A stretch of DNA of 64,000 nucleotides. Source: an uncultured Oscillospiraceae bacterium. Lineage in GTDB: Bacteria > Bacillota > Clostridia > Oscillospirales > Acutalibacteraceae. The translations under genes were made by a program, and so were the position numbers. The notes under the pieces were generated by a model, which saw only the letters and a program-made list of their open reading frames with translations, was not told the DNA's origin and did not search any database. Positions 23,260-31,900 of this stretch are shown here, piece after piece. Position 1 is the stretch's first letter. Each line of letters opens with the position of its first letter. The stretch is from contig URQB01000001.1 in NCBI GenBank assembly GCA_900549825.1, positions 186,001-250,000 of the forward strand, given 5' to 3'.

Positions 23260-23335
23260 GCTGGTGTAGCTCAGTTGGTAGAGCAGCTGATTTGTAATCA
23301 GCAGGTCGGGGGTTCAAGTCCGTCCACCAGCTCCA
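23260..23335 (+). tRNA. tRNA-Thr(TGT)
   Basis: A 76-nt cloverleaf with acceptor GCTGGTG/CACCAGC, anticodon loop TTTGTAA (anticodon TGT), T-arm GGGGGTTCAAGTCCGTC and encoded CCA. Confidence 0.95.
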
Positions 23336-23392
23336 CCTGCTTTCAGCCGTATGTTTTGGTTTATCAGGATGTACGTTATCAAGTTCATATTT

Positions 23393-23477
23393 GGGAGAGT
23401 TCCCGAGCGGCCAAAGGGAACAGACTGTAAATCTGTCGTCACTGACTTCGGTGGTTCGAATCCACCCTCTCCCACCA
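23393..23477 (+). tRNA. tRNA-Tyr(GTA)
   Basis: An 85-nt class II tRNA with acceptor GGGAGAG/CTCTCCC, anticodon loop CTGTAAA (anticodon GTA), long variable arm CGTCACTGACTTCG, and encoded CCA. The AT-rich accessory island begins immediately after it. Confidence 0.95.
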
Positions 23478-23487
23478 TCTGATCGGA

Positions 23488-24732
23488 TGACAGTATTTTG
23501 AACAGTTTTTTGTGGACTGTTTAAAATACTGTCATTCGTTTTTTATTTCGCATTTATGGCAGAAAAATATTCGGCTTGAAATTGGGCTGGAGTTTTCATA
23601 TTTAATTTTCGATGAGGTCTGCCCTCGTTATAGAACTCGATGTATTCGGCAACGGATGCTTCGAGTTCTTCCTTTGTACGATACACATTCCGATATACCT
23701 GTTCTTTTTTGAAGCCAGAAAAGAAAGCTTCCAATACAGCGTTATCGTGGGGTTGTCCCGGTGTAGAAAATGACTGTTCCACATGATAGCCTTTCAGGAT
23801 CTGACGAAAAACATAGGATGTATACTGGCAGCCCTGATCGCTGTGAAAAAGCAAACCTTGTGGCTGATTTCTCGATTTGTAAGCTCGCATAAATGCTTTG
23901 ATGGTTAAATTCGTATCAATTCGATCTGATACACTGTAGGACAACACCCGGCGGGAAAACAGGTCAAGGATTACACAAACATAATAAAACTTGTCTCCAA
24001 CAGGTACATATGTAATATCGCTGGCCCATACTTTGTTTGCTTCTGCCTGATCAAAATTTCTGGACAGTTTATTACGATAGAATTTTGAGCGTGGATGCAT
24101 ATAAGCCGCATCAGGCTTGGGAACAACCGCAGAAAGCTTCATTTCTTTCATGAGATAGTTAATCCTTCGATACCTAATTTCATATCCCATTTCATGCATT
24201 TTGGCGCGGATTGGTCAAGCACCCAATCGCCCTTTGCTGTCTTCAAAAATTTTTTGAATGATGGGACGAAATTCTTCATTTTGCTTATCTACAAGTTTCT
24301 GAGTTTTTTGGCTTTTCATGTGGTTGTAAAAGGTTCCTCGTGATAATCCCAGTGCATCGCATAAAGCTCGAAGTGAATACTGCCCATATAATTCCTGTAC
24401 CGCCTGAATCTTTTTAGAACGAGACGCATTGCAGCCACAGCTTGCTTTCTTTAGAATTTCATTTTCTTCTCGCAGTTTCCGGTTCTCCTCTTCCAGGCAA
24501 ACGATTCGGTGGCCGGAAATAGTTGTGCCGGTTTTGGGTGCTTTCCTTTCTGTATAAAGCTTTATCCAATTGTATAAAGTGCTTCTTGAAATTTGATATT
24601 TTTCACAAATCTCTTGGACTGAATTTCCGCTCTCGTAAAGTGAAACCAAGTTCTTTTTATCTTCCTCTGTGTGTCTTTTGCCCATCTTGTTAATTCCTCC
24701 TTTGCTTTGAAGATGGACTTTTAATTATAGCA
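23488..24732 (-). mobile_element. IS3-family insertion sequence (inactivated)
   Basis: About 1.25 kb bounded by similar TG...CA ends. The left end TGACAGTATTTTGAACAG begins a large hairpin whose other arm is CTGTTTAAAATACTGTCA (to about 23535). The right end, read inward, is TGCTATAATTAAAAGTCCA and aligns imperfectly with it. No clear target duplication is seen, so the exact ends are uncertain. The single transposase frame fills the element on the minus strand. The insertion lies 10 bp after tRNA-Tyr. Confidence 0.75.
23543..24685 (-). pseudogene. IS3-family transposase broken by an in-frame TGA
   Basis: From ATG 24685 the frame encodes a helix-turn-helix (SGNSVQEICEKYQISRSTLY), a coiled LEEENRKLREENEILKKAS zipper and a helical domain up to FEDSKGRLGA, then TGA at 24217-24215. 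The very same frame continues with PIRAKMHEMGYEIRYRRINY and the DDE integrase core (ANKVWASDITYVPVGD; LLFHSDQGCQYTS; NAVLEAFFSGFKKEQ). IS3 elements usually join OrfA and OrfB by a -1 shift nearer the zipper; here both are fused in one frame. The context GCT-TGA-CCA suggests a CGA-to-TGA change. The upstream start has a GGAGGAATTAACAAG ribosome site. Confidence 0.85.
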
Positions 24733-24864
24733 GATTTGTCTTTGTGATTTGCAAAAAATATTTAAGAAAAAGTTAGCGAATAAAGAAGTTTGTAGAGAGG
24801 TGGAAATTTTTACAACGCCAAACTGCAGTGGCTTTACGAACAGAAAATGGCAGATCAGGTATAG

Positions 24865-25035
24865 AAGTGCCAGCACCAACAAGCTCTGCTTTATATCAAC
24901 GACGAGGAAAACCTGAACCTTACTCAATTTAGCGATGACTTTATCCGAAGGATCGTTGAACAGGTGACCGTATTCTCCGCCATCCAAATCGGGATACGTT
25001 TTGTCGTCGGGTACGAGCAGGATATCTACCGTTAA
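24865..25035 (+). pseudogene. C-terminal remnant of a serine recombinase
   Basis: The frame QHQQALLYINDEENLNLTQF continues as DDFIRRIVEQVTVF and ends IRFVVGYEQDIYR at TAA 25033-25035. The D-FIRRIVEQVTV pattern is the usual C-terminus of large serine recombinases from mobile elements. A TAG at 24862 closes the frame upstream. It marks an older mobile element cut by later events. The rest of 24733-25119 shows no gene. Confidence 0.6.
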
Positions 25036-25119
25036 AGAAATAGATCAGTATGAGTTACTATCTCTAAAATATAAGCAATAGAATGATTGAAAATGAACAG
25101 AGCGATACTTGAAATAATC

Positions 25120-25128
25120 TGTTATAAT
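25120..25128 (+). promoter_or_regulatory. Extended -10 promoter of vsr-dcm
   Basis: TG-T-TATAAT at 25120-25128 is an extended -10, 23 bp before the vsr start. No good -35 is seen. Confidence 0.5.
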
Positions 25129-25151
25129 TTAAAGTAGGGATGGTGTTCACT

Positions 25152-25601
25152 ATGGATAATCTAACTAAAGATCAACGGCATAAGGCAATGTCTGCGGTAA
25201 AAAGCAAAGATACATCTATTGAGCTTATATTAAGAAAAGCATTATGGAAAAGGGGGATTCGTTACCGAAAAAACTATAATGTGCTTCCTGGAAAGCCTGA
25301 TATTGCTATTACTAAATATAAAATCGCTGTTTTTTGCGATAGTGAATTTTGGCATGGGTTTGATTGGGAACATCGAAAATTGGATTTTAAATCTAACCGA
25401 AAATATTGGATTGAAAAAATCGAAAAAAATATGGAACGCGATTTGCAGGTCGATAAAAATCTTAGAAGTATGGGTTGGAAAGTGATTAGATTTTGGGGAC
25501 GCGATATACAGAAAAATCTTGAATACTGTTGTTCGGTAATAGAAGATGAAATTTTATTGGTAAAAATAAGCGCTGCTGAAATTGACATAGATACTGATTA
25601 G
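25152..25601 (+). CDS. vsr: Very short patch repair endonuclease (Vsr)
   Basis: The 149-residue protein has the Vsr order: DQRHKAMSAVKSKDTSIELI at the start, GIRYRKNYNVLPGKPDIAIT with the catalytic Asp at residue 50, and FCDSEFWHGFDW with the conserved His at 68. LRSMGWKVIRFWGRDIQKN follows. Vsr nicks next to T-G mismatches made by deamination of 5-methylcytosine, so it partners the C5 methyltransferase encoded 46 bp downstream. Typical Vsr has GCFWH; here it is SEFWH, and the zinc-binding Cys/His set looks reduced. ATG 25152 is chosen over ATG 25140, which overlaps its own ribosome site. AT-rich. Confidence 0.93.
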   Translation: MDNLTKDQRHKAMSAVKSKDTSIELILRKALWKRGIRYRKNYNVLPGKPDIAITKYKIAVFCDSEFWHGFDWEHRKLDFKSNRKYWIEKIEKNMERDLQVDKNLRSMGWKVIRFWGRDIQKNLEYCCSVIEDEILLVKISAAEIDIDTD

Positions 25602-25647
25602 ATGATATAATTAGATTTTAAAGATTACTGGAGGGAGGGGCAAGACA

Positions 25648-26802
25648 ATTAAAGCAATCGATTTATTCTGTGGCTGTGGTGGTATGTCTTTAGGTTTTCA
25701 AAATGCCGGTTTTGAAATAGTTGCTGGTTTTGAATGTTGGGATAATGCAATCGCATGTTATAAAAATAATTTTATACATCCTGTTGAAAAAGTAGACCTA
25801 TCAAATGTCAATCAAAGTGTCCAAGTAATGCAAAAGTATAATTTCGATGTAATAATTGGAGGTCCTCCATGTCAAGATTTTTCTGTAGCGGGTAGACGCC
25901 AAGAAGGAGAGCGTGCTAGTCTTACTGTTTGTTATGCGAAAATAATTCAAAAATTATCTCCTGCTTTTTTCGTAATGGAAAATGTAGAGAGAGCTACTAA
26001 GAGTATGGCATATCTTCAAGCAAAGCAGATATTTAAAGATTCTGGTTATGGACTGACCGAAAAAGTACTGGACGCAAGTTTTTGTGGTGTTCCACAAAAA
26101 AGAAAACGCTTTTTTTGCGTTGGAGCAAAGGGGAAAGAAGATCAATTTCTATCTTCTTTTTTATCAGTTAATCAATCAATATTCCCTTTAACTGTAAGAA
26201 AGCATTTTTTAAAACAATGTATTCCTCTGGAAATAGAATATTACTATAGACATCCACGTACATATAGTAGACGTGCAATTTTTTCTGTTGATGAGCCGTC
26301 TCCTACAGTTCGTGGAGTAAATCGACCAAAACCAGCGGAGTATAAAAAACATCCTGGAGATCCTTGTAGTCCTACTGATATACGCGCATTGACCTATAAG
26401 GAGCGAGCTTTTATTCAAACTTTTCCTTCAAATTTTATTTGGAATGATTCAAACTCGATTATTGAGCAAATGATTGGAAATGCCGTCCCCGTAAATCTTG
26501 CTTCTTATGTTGCTACAGCACTACTGGATTTTTGTTCCGGAAAAAACAATAATATGAATATGGAATTTATTGAGTGGTTGCAAAAAGCACATAACTATAA
26601 ATATCCTGCGGCTAAAGATGCAGTTTCTAGAATCAGAAGATGCAATAATATTGTACCTATTGCTAATTCTACTTTTGAAAACTACATAGCTGTTCTTGAA
26701 AAAACGGAAAATTTCCAGAATTTATCAAAAACTATTCGTTCTCAATTATGTCGATCCATTTTTTTGTTTTATGAGTATAAAAATGCTCTCCATCAAAAAT
26801 GA
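25648..26802 (+). CDS. dcm: DNA (cytosine-5) methyltransferase with apparent ATT start
   Basis: Motif I (KAIDLFCGCGGMSLGFQNAG) starts one codon after ATT 25648, which has a strong GGAGGGAGGGG eight bases upstream. The frame is closed by a TAG at 25612, and no ATG, GTG or TTG lies between. The first ATG (25684) falls inside motif I and would destroy it. With the ATT start the protein has 384 residues. Motif IV is GGPPCQDFSVAGRR with catalytic Cys 75, motif VI is ENVER, and motif VIII is QKRKRFF. The target-recognition part has RTYSRRAIFSVDEPSPTVRG, and motifs IX-X have RALTYKERAFIQTF and MIGNAVPVNLA. An extra C-terminal helical segment of about 85 residues follows. The target sequence is not known. 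Confidence 0.9.
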   Translation: MKAIDLFCGCGGMSLGFQNAGFEIVAGFECWDNAIACYKNNFIHPVEKVDLSNVNQSVQVMQKYNFDVIIGGPPCQDFSVAGRRQEGERASLTVCYAKIIQKLSPAFFVMENVERATKSMAYLQAKQIFKDSGYGLTEKVLDASFCGVPQKRKRFFCVGAKGKEDQFLSSFLSVNQSIFPLTVRKHFLKQCIPLEIEYYYRHPRTYSRRAIFSVDEPSPTVRGVNRPKPAEYKKHPGDPCSPTDIRALTYKERAFIQTFPSNFIWNDSNSIIEQMIGNAVPVNLASYVATALLDFCSGKNNNMNMEFIEWLQKAHNYKYPAAKDAVSRIRRCNNIVPIANSTFENYIAVLEKTENFQNLSKTIRSQLCRSIFLFYEYKNALHQK

Positions 26803-26817
26803 TGAAGAGCATTTTTT
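26780..26817. terminator. Bidirectional terminator between dcm and the GHKL-TIR gene
   Basis: AAATGCTCT and AGAGCATTT with inner CATCA/TGATG pairs form the stem, with T tracts on both strands. It overlaps the dcm end and touches the stop of the convergent gene. Confidence 0.8.
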
Positions 26818-28849
26818 AATTCACCTCTGCATCGATTTGGTTATTACAATTTCTAGCTATACATGTATAAATTAATGTGCCGTCATCTTGCAATTGAAGC
26901 TCCATTTGGCTTCCACATTTAGGACAAACAGGAGTCGCAAGATATTTTCTTTGGGGCATATAGGGAGGCATTATTAATAAATCCTTATATTCATCAAAAG
27001 CAGTTTTAATCGATTGTTCTATCCTTTTTTCATTAGGTAGCGGAGTATATCCGATTAAACTAAAAGCATTATTAACCAAACTTTGTAATTTCAAAATTAA
27101 ATCGTCTGCTTCTAAGTCTGCTAATGATATACCAATTTGACTGTTGTTAATAGGCTTATCAATTCCACCAAACCCCATATCTAATACTATGTTACTATAT
27201 TTTTTGTTAGTGGCCCATGCAGCTCCAGTTTCAGCAATACAGACATTGGAATTATAAAAAGACTTGCTGAATAAGAAAATTACATATAGATCATCTCTAA
27301 AACAGTCTTTTAAATAATTATATATATCCTGATCATAAGGAACCCCTAACTCGGTCATAGATGTAAAAATTATATTTTCTCTAATATCCATTCCAGAAAG
27401 TTCAAAACAGCGAACTAAAAATTTACCGAATATTGCACATTCTGTTTTGTGGCTGATAAATATTTTTTTGGTCGTATTAGAGAGATTGATCGCACGTCCA
27501 AATTGAAATAATTCTTCCTGGAAATCTTGTTGCTCTTGCAAAGAGAATTTTTCTTGAATAGCACGTTGCGTCTTTGGTGATTGTGCTTCAAACTTTATCT
27601 TTATATTGGCAGCACCCTGTAACTCTCCGTCTTTCTTCTTTTGCTTATTAATTGCCTCTTTTTTTCTAGTTATAAATGAAACTACATCGGTTATTACTCT
27701 GATTAACTGAACATATCGCTGATCTGTTTCATCATAACCTCTTCGGTTACTTATAGCCATATCAGACAAATCGTCATCTTCAAAAAGATCAACGTATATT
27801 TCACCTATTATATAAGCATCGGCGATTCGGTTAGTTTGCACTTTAGGCAAAATATCGAACTCTCCAATTTTACCTCTTGAAAAAACTGTAATTCGATTGT
27901 CCGTTATAGAAACTTCAAACTTTGTTTTACCCTCACTTTCGTAACTGGTCTTTACAAAATTTTTAAAAGAAGGTCTCTCGTGAATTGTTCCTAACCAACC
28001 TTTAAAACTAAAATTCACATTCGTTTCAATCCCATTTTTATCTAAAACTGAAATCTGATAGGGCATAATCTGAAACTTTTTTTCAGCACATAAATCATCA
28101 TATCTCTTTAAATATTTATACTTTTGGGAGATGGAGTTGGATTTTACAAGCTGAATCTTTTGTGAAAATTCATCTCCAAATGTAACTATAGTATCCATAT
28201 AGTTAAAGAAGTCTAATTCTTTTCGCGATAACTCATGAAAGTCCTCATTGTTTCTTCTAACAAAAATTTTAAAGTCTTCTTCATTTACTTCAAATGTGCG
28301 TGTTAGGCGATTAATTATATAGTTTAAACTTCTCGAAATATCCTTTTGGATATTTCGCAAAACGATCATGGTTCCAGAACCTGATGGAGAAAGAAACTCT
28401 GGCGAAAAGTTTACTTTGGAATCATCTAACGACTCGGGATCACTATCATGCAAAGTGATTTGATCAAAATCAAGTCGACATGCAGCAACTTCTCCATTAC
28501 AAATAGAAAAAACATCCACTACTTTTGCCAAAGAAAAAACAGCTAGTTTTCCAATCCCTTTACGACCAAGAACCTTTCTGCCGGATGGAGAAAGGGGGTG
28601 TTCCATTCTTCTATTCTGTCCTATATTTAAGAATCGAGAATTAACTTCACTAGGAGTCATTCCAATCCCATTATCTTGTACTGTAATGGTTGCAGGATTT
28701 TTAGTATTGATGGTCAACCAAACTTTTTTTGCGTCAGCGTCATATGCATTTTGGACTAATTCGGAAATTATACTAGGAGTGTCTCCATATAGTTGAGCAC
28801 CAAGAAGGCGTAACACCTTTTTGTCTATATTTATTTTATAAGAATACAT
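26816..28849 (-). CDS. GHKL ATPase-TIR-zinc ribbon fusion protein
   Basis: The 677-residue protein has three parts. Residues 1-400 are a GHKL (Hsp90/MutL/MORC-type) ATPase: N-box SIISELVQNAYDADA with Glu30 and Asn34, G1 box VQDNGIGM (57-64), and lid GRKGIGKLAVFSLAK (95-109). Then comes a transducer-like region. Residues 461-560 are a TIR domain: KKIFISHKTECAIFGKFLVR, ENIIFTSMTELGVPYDQDIY and YVIFLFSKSFYNSNVCIAET, with Glu540 in the place of the catalytic NADase glutamate. Residues 642-668 are a Cys4 ribbon (CPKCG and CIARNC). ATG 28849 follows GGAGGGAGCGTC. It is convergent with vsr-dcm and equally AT-rich. MORC-like GHKL proteins are known partners of methyltransferases and Vsr in bacterial R-M clusters. 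A TIR fusion suggests an abortive-infection effector. Confidence 0.88.
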   Translation of the reverse strand: MYSYKINIDKKVLRLLGAQLYGDTPSIISELVQNAYDADAKKVWLTINTKNPATITVQDNGIGMTPSEVNSRFLNIGQNRRMEHPLSPSGRKVLGRKGIGKLAVFSLAKVVDVFSICNGEVAACRLDFDQITLHDSDPESLDDSKVNFSPEFLSPSGSGTMIVLRNIQKDISRSLNYIINRLTRTFEVNEEDFKIFVRRNNEDFHELSRKELDFFNYMDTIVTFGDEFSQKIQLVKSNSISQKYKYLKRYDDLCAEKKFQIMPYQISVLDKNGIETNVNFSFKGWLGTIHERPSFKNFVKTSYESEGKTKFEVSITDNRITVFSRGKIGEFDILPKVQTNRIADAYIIGEIYVDLFEDDDLSDMAISNRRGYDETDQRYVQLIRVITDVVSFITRKKEAINKQKKKDGELQGAANIKIKFEAQSPKTQRAIQEKFSLQEQQDFQEELFQFGRAINLSNTTKKIFISHKTECAIFGKFLVRCFELSGMDIRENIIFTSMTELGVPYDQDIYNYLKDCFRDDLYVIFLFSKSFYNSNVCIAETGAAWATNKKYSNIVLDMGFGGIDKPINNSQIGISLADLEADDLILKLQSLVNNAFSLIGYTPLPNEKRIEQSIKTAFDEYKDLLIMPPYMPQRKYLATPVCPKCGSQMELQLQDDGTLIYTCIARNCNNQIDAEVN

Positions 28850-28987
28850 GACGCTCCCTCCCTATATAATGATCCATTCTGATTATACGACATTTTTTGA
28901 TTTTTTTCAATAATACAATTACAATAAATATTCAGAAAGACATTTCTCGTGCTTTTTTGGGAGGTATGAATTCGATGTAAGGAAAGG

Positions 28988-29047
28988 GGCATCTAAAGTG
29001 TCCACCCCTTCCAAATGGAGTAGACACTTTAGATGCCTACTCCATTT
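28988..29047 (+). repeat. Two overlapping, mutually exclusive hairpins
   Basis: GGCATCTAAAGTGTC (28988-29002) pairs perfectly with GACACTTTAGATGCC (29023-29037). AAATGGAGTAG (29013-29023) pairs perfectly with CTACTCCATTT (29037-29047), followed by T's, a terminator form. The two stems share bases and cannot coexist. This lies in the gap 28850-29198, which otherwise shows only the promoter side of the GHKL-TIR gene and low-complexity AT-rich sequence. Confidence 0.7.
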
Positions 29048-29198
29048 TTTTCAGTATTCATGCGGGTTTGCGGGCTTTTTTCTTTTTAAAAAAGGTTAAG
29101 GACCCTTTGCTTAACCCCACTTAAGGAAGTTTGATTTTTGCAATCAGCCGAAATGATTGAATTGTAAGTAAAATAATTAAATCAATCGGAGGAATTAT

Positions 29199-29554
29199 CT
29201 CAAATCGTTATGTGAAAGAACAAATGGAACTTATACACAGGTTGGAGATGTCGGTATACTTAATCTTATTTCGGTAGATACAAACTATGAAATAGGTTTT
29301 GGGGACAAAGACATAGAGATTATTTAAAAGACAATCATAGAATTATCTCTTAACCTCTTGCAAACTCAATTCTTAATCTGCGCGATATTGATGTCAGAGC
29401 GAGTAAACAATATGATTTATTGATTCATCAATTTGCATAAGGGCAAGGTATTACAGAGCAACTTAAAGCAGAAAATCAAATGCTTTGGGTGCAGATGATG
29501 AACAATATAGCAAATCAGGCAAGAGAAATAATATATAATGATAGCAACGCTTAA
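29199..29554 (+). pseudogene. tnpV: Degenerate tnpV (transposon-encoded protein)
   Basis: The frame SLCERTNGTYTQVGDVGIL matches the TnpV start (SLFEENGGTYRQQGDYLIP-like), stops at TAA near 29326, and resumes in another frame as DNHRIISLNLLQTQFL. The end reads GITEQLKAENQMLWVQMMNN, then IANQAREII to TAA 29554. TnpV proteins accompany large serine recombinases in Clostridia transposons. Several frameshifts and stops make this copy dead. Confidence 0.75.
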
Positions 29555-29599
29555 CAAGGGCACACAGGCCATAGTATAAAGCGTAAAGAGTAAAAATTT

Positions 29600-31105
29600 T
29601 CAGATTTTCCACTCAAACGAAACGCGGTCGCTGGTGGCGTGGACCTGGGACAAAATAATATCCGTTACCTGCCGTCGGTCCTCAAAATCAATCGTGTCCC
29701 AGTTCTCCAGATGGGCAGACAGAAGCTCAATTTTTTGCGGGGAGATCGTTTCGGCGTTCAGCGCCGCGATTTCCTTTATCAGCCGTTGGCGGTTGGCGTC
29801 CAGTTCCTCAATTTTCACGTTGGCGTAGGACAGCAAAACCGCGTTAGCCTCGGTCAGAGTGTTCAGCAGTTTTTCAATTTCGTCCTCCACTTGGGCAAGC
29901 TCCACATTCAAGGCGGTCAGCCTGGGATTGACAGTCGTTGCCTTGGCGGTTAAAGTTTGAAATTCGGAGAGCTTTTTCACCATTTCCCCGTAAACAAATT
30001 TCTCAAACTCCGCCGTCCGAAGCGTCCCGCAGCCCTCACAGCTTTTGTTGTCTGCCCGCTTGGAGCACCGAAGATACTGCGTCCCCGCAGGGTTGCCCAC
30101 ACTCATAAGGGCATACCCACAACGCCCACACTTGATTTTCCCGGCTAGCCAGGTATTTCGGGCCTTGCGCCCGCCCTGGAACGTGATATTTGCCAGCAGC
30201 TTCTTTCGGCACCGCAGCCAGGTATCGGCGGAGACAATGCCCTCGCTAGGAGCCAGTACAAGGATCTGTCCCCGCAGGTCCTTGTTTTTTCGCTCCTGCA
30301 CGTCCCGGCCCTGGTAGAGATAGCAACCGTTTGTCCCGGCAAAGTCCGCCGCGTCATTGACCACCACGGCCCCTTGGCCCTTGAAAAACTCGTACAGCTC
30401 CAAATCGGCCTGGGCGTAAATCGGGTTGCGGAGGAGCTGGGAGATAAAGCCCCGTTTCAATTCCTTACCGTAAATCAGGATATTGTTTTCAGCGAAGTAC
30501 CGGGCAATATCCCCAAACGATGTGGACGGCTCGGCATACATCTCGAACATCAGTCGGGCGACATTCGCCGTGGCGGGGTCTGGCACCATCATTTTTGTGC
30601 GGATGCCCTGGAGGGTGGTAGGCTCCAGTTTGAAACCGAAAGGAGCCGCGCCGCTCATGTGGAAGCCCCGCTGACACCGGGAGTAGTAAGCGTCGGTCAC
30701 ACGCTTCTGGATCGTTTCGCGTTCCAGTTGAGCAAACACGATACAGATGTTTAACATAGCTCGCCCCATCGGTGTGGAGGTATCAAATTTTTCCGTGGAG
30801 GAAACAAACTCCACATTGTATTCCTGGAACAGCTCCATCATGGTTGCGAAGTCCAGAATGGAACGGCTGATACGGTCCAGCTTGTAAACCACCACCCGGC
30901 GAATCAGGCCCCGCCTGATGTCTGCCATCAACTCCTGGAAGTGAGGGCGGTCCGTGTTCTTGCCGGAAAATCCTTTGTCCTTATAGTCCTTGAAATTCCC
31001 TCCCCTTAACTCGTACTTGCAAAACTCAATTTGACTTTCAATGCTGATACTGTCCTTGCGATCTACGGACCGTCTGGCGTAGATAGCGTCGATACGGTTT
31101 TCCAT
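29600..31105 (-). CDS. Large serine recombinase
   Basis: The 501-residue protein begins MENRIDAIYARRSVDRKDSI with the catalytic Ser of YARRS at about residue 13. YKLDRISRSILDFA and GRAMLNICIVFAQLERE follow. The recombinase domain is followed by a zinc ribbon CGRCGYALMSVGNPAGTQYL...C...C near residue 340 and a coiled-coil C-terminus (AQVEDEIEKLLNTLTEANAV). The ATG at 31105 follows AAAGGAGC; an in-frame ATG at 31141 is rejected. It is the probable integrase of the mobile element that runs to about 35.3 kb. All catalytic features appear intact. Confidence 0.95.
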   Translation of the reverse strand: MENRIDAIYARRSVDRKDSISIESQIEFCKYELRGGNFKDYKDKGFSGKNTDRPHFQELMADIRRGLIRRVVVYKLDRISRSILDFATMMELFQEYNVEFVSSTEKFDTSTPMGRAMLNICIVFAQLERETIQKRVTDAYYSRCQRGFHMSGAAPFGFKLEPTTLQGIRTKMMVPDPATANVARLMFEMYAEPSTSFGDIARYFAENNILIYGKELKRGFISQLLRNPIYAQADLELYEFFKGQGAVVVNDAADFAGTNGCYLYQGRDVQERKNKDLRGQILVLAPSEGIVSADTWLRCRKKLLANITFQGGRKARNTWLAGKIKCGRCGYALMSVGNPAGTQYLRCSKRADNKSCEGCGTLRTAEFEKFVYGEMVKKLSEFQTLTAKATTVNPRLTALNVELAQVEDEIEKLLNTLTEANAVLLSYANVKIEELDANRQRLIKEIAALNAETISPQKIELLSAHLENWDTIDFEDRRQVTDIILSQVHATSDRVSFEWKI

Positions 31106-31196
31106 GATAGCTCCTTTCCTGTCGGGAAATGGAGCTGCCAACCTTTACAAGTATATTATACCAAAGACAGCCCCAAGGCACAAGGATGCCGCCCGG

Positions 31197-31385
31197 TCAG
31201 CGCATTTCGGCTCGGCCCGGTGCGTACTTGCGGAACACAGTGTAAAGCCCCGCCTCGATCTCCCGCTTGCGTTTGTCCCGCATCTTGGGGGCGAGAATGG
31301 GGGTCAGGTTTTCCACGGTGATGGTCCGGCCCTGGAAAGAGGCCGTTTTCACTTCTTTGTGATAATTGGTTCGGATGTGCGGCAT
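31197..31385 (-). CDS. Small mobile-element protein, unrecognised
   Basis: The 62-residue product starts MPHIRTNYHKEVKTASFQGR after CAGGAGGATAAAAT and ends YTVFRKYAPGRAEMR. It is basic, with a pattern VENLTPILAPKMRDKRKREI that I associate loosely with small proteins next to serine recombinases in Firmicutes elements. It precedes the recombinase by 91 bp on the same strand and is probably co-transcribed. It might act as an accessory or excision factor; this is inference. Confidence 0.65.
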   Translation of the reverse strand: MPHIRTNYHKEVKTASFQGRTITVENLTPILAPKMRDKRKREIEAGLYTVFRKYAPGRAEMR

Positions 31386-31900
31386 ATTTTATCCTCCTGT
31401 GTAACACGGGGGTCTTTAAGCGAACAAGTTTCCCTCTTGTCCCGTGGGGGAACGCAGAAAGGCGGCGCAGAAGCGCCGCCCTTCAACCTTGCCCCACTTC
31501 TGGACACGGTGACCAGAAGTCCAGCGAGAATAAATCCATTTCGATCCATGATTGCGCCGTATTTGCCACGCGCCCCGGCACAGGGGAGCATCCCAGGCCG
31601 CCGGCGGCACCGGCTGTCATAACTCCGCAGGATTGCGAAGTTCCCCCGCAAGTCTATGGGAGGGCGTGAGCAAGTTTCATTATCCCCCGCGCTGTCATCG
31701 CGCCCGGCTTGCCAGGGCCGGGTCAAAGGCTGGCGTTGGTCGCTCGGCCCGCTTTTGTCACCTCCTCAAGCGGGCTGTCCTGGCGGCGCGCCTTTTGTCG
31801 CTGTTCACGCAGGTTTTGTGCCTGGAATACTGTGTATTCAGTTGTCCTTGATATATAAGCCTCCTTACCTATCAGGCGGGAAAAGAGCCGTTTTTACTCC
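31386..31900. other. Gene-free, GC-rich stretch in the mobile element
   Basis: No supported gene. It contains a hairpin GGCGGCGC-AGAA-GCGCCGCC (31461-31480), the first copy of the 25-bp palindrome (31496-31520), and other imperfect GC-rich repeats such as GCCCGGC/GGGCCGGG around 31710-31730. Confidence 0.5.
31496..31520. repeat. 25-bp palindrome, copy 1 (ACTTCTGG type)
   Basis: Arms ACTTCTGGACAC and GTGACCAGAAGT flank a central G. One mismatch disturbs the dyad. Core CTGGwCACsGTGwCCAG is shared with copies at 32408, 34509 and 35259. Confidence 0.85.

Noticed and set aside
31197..31385. Naming the 62-residue protein TnpW
   Set aside because: Location fits, but I could not match the sequence to TnpW with confidence.
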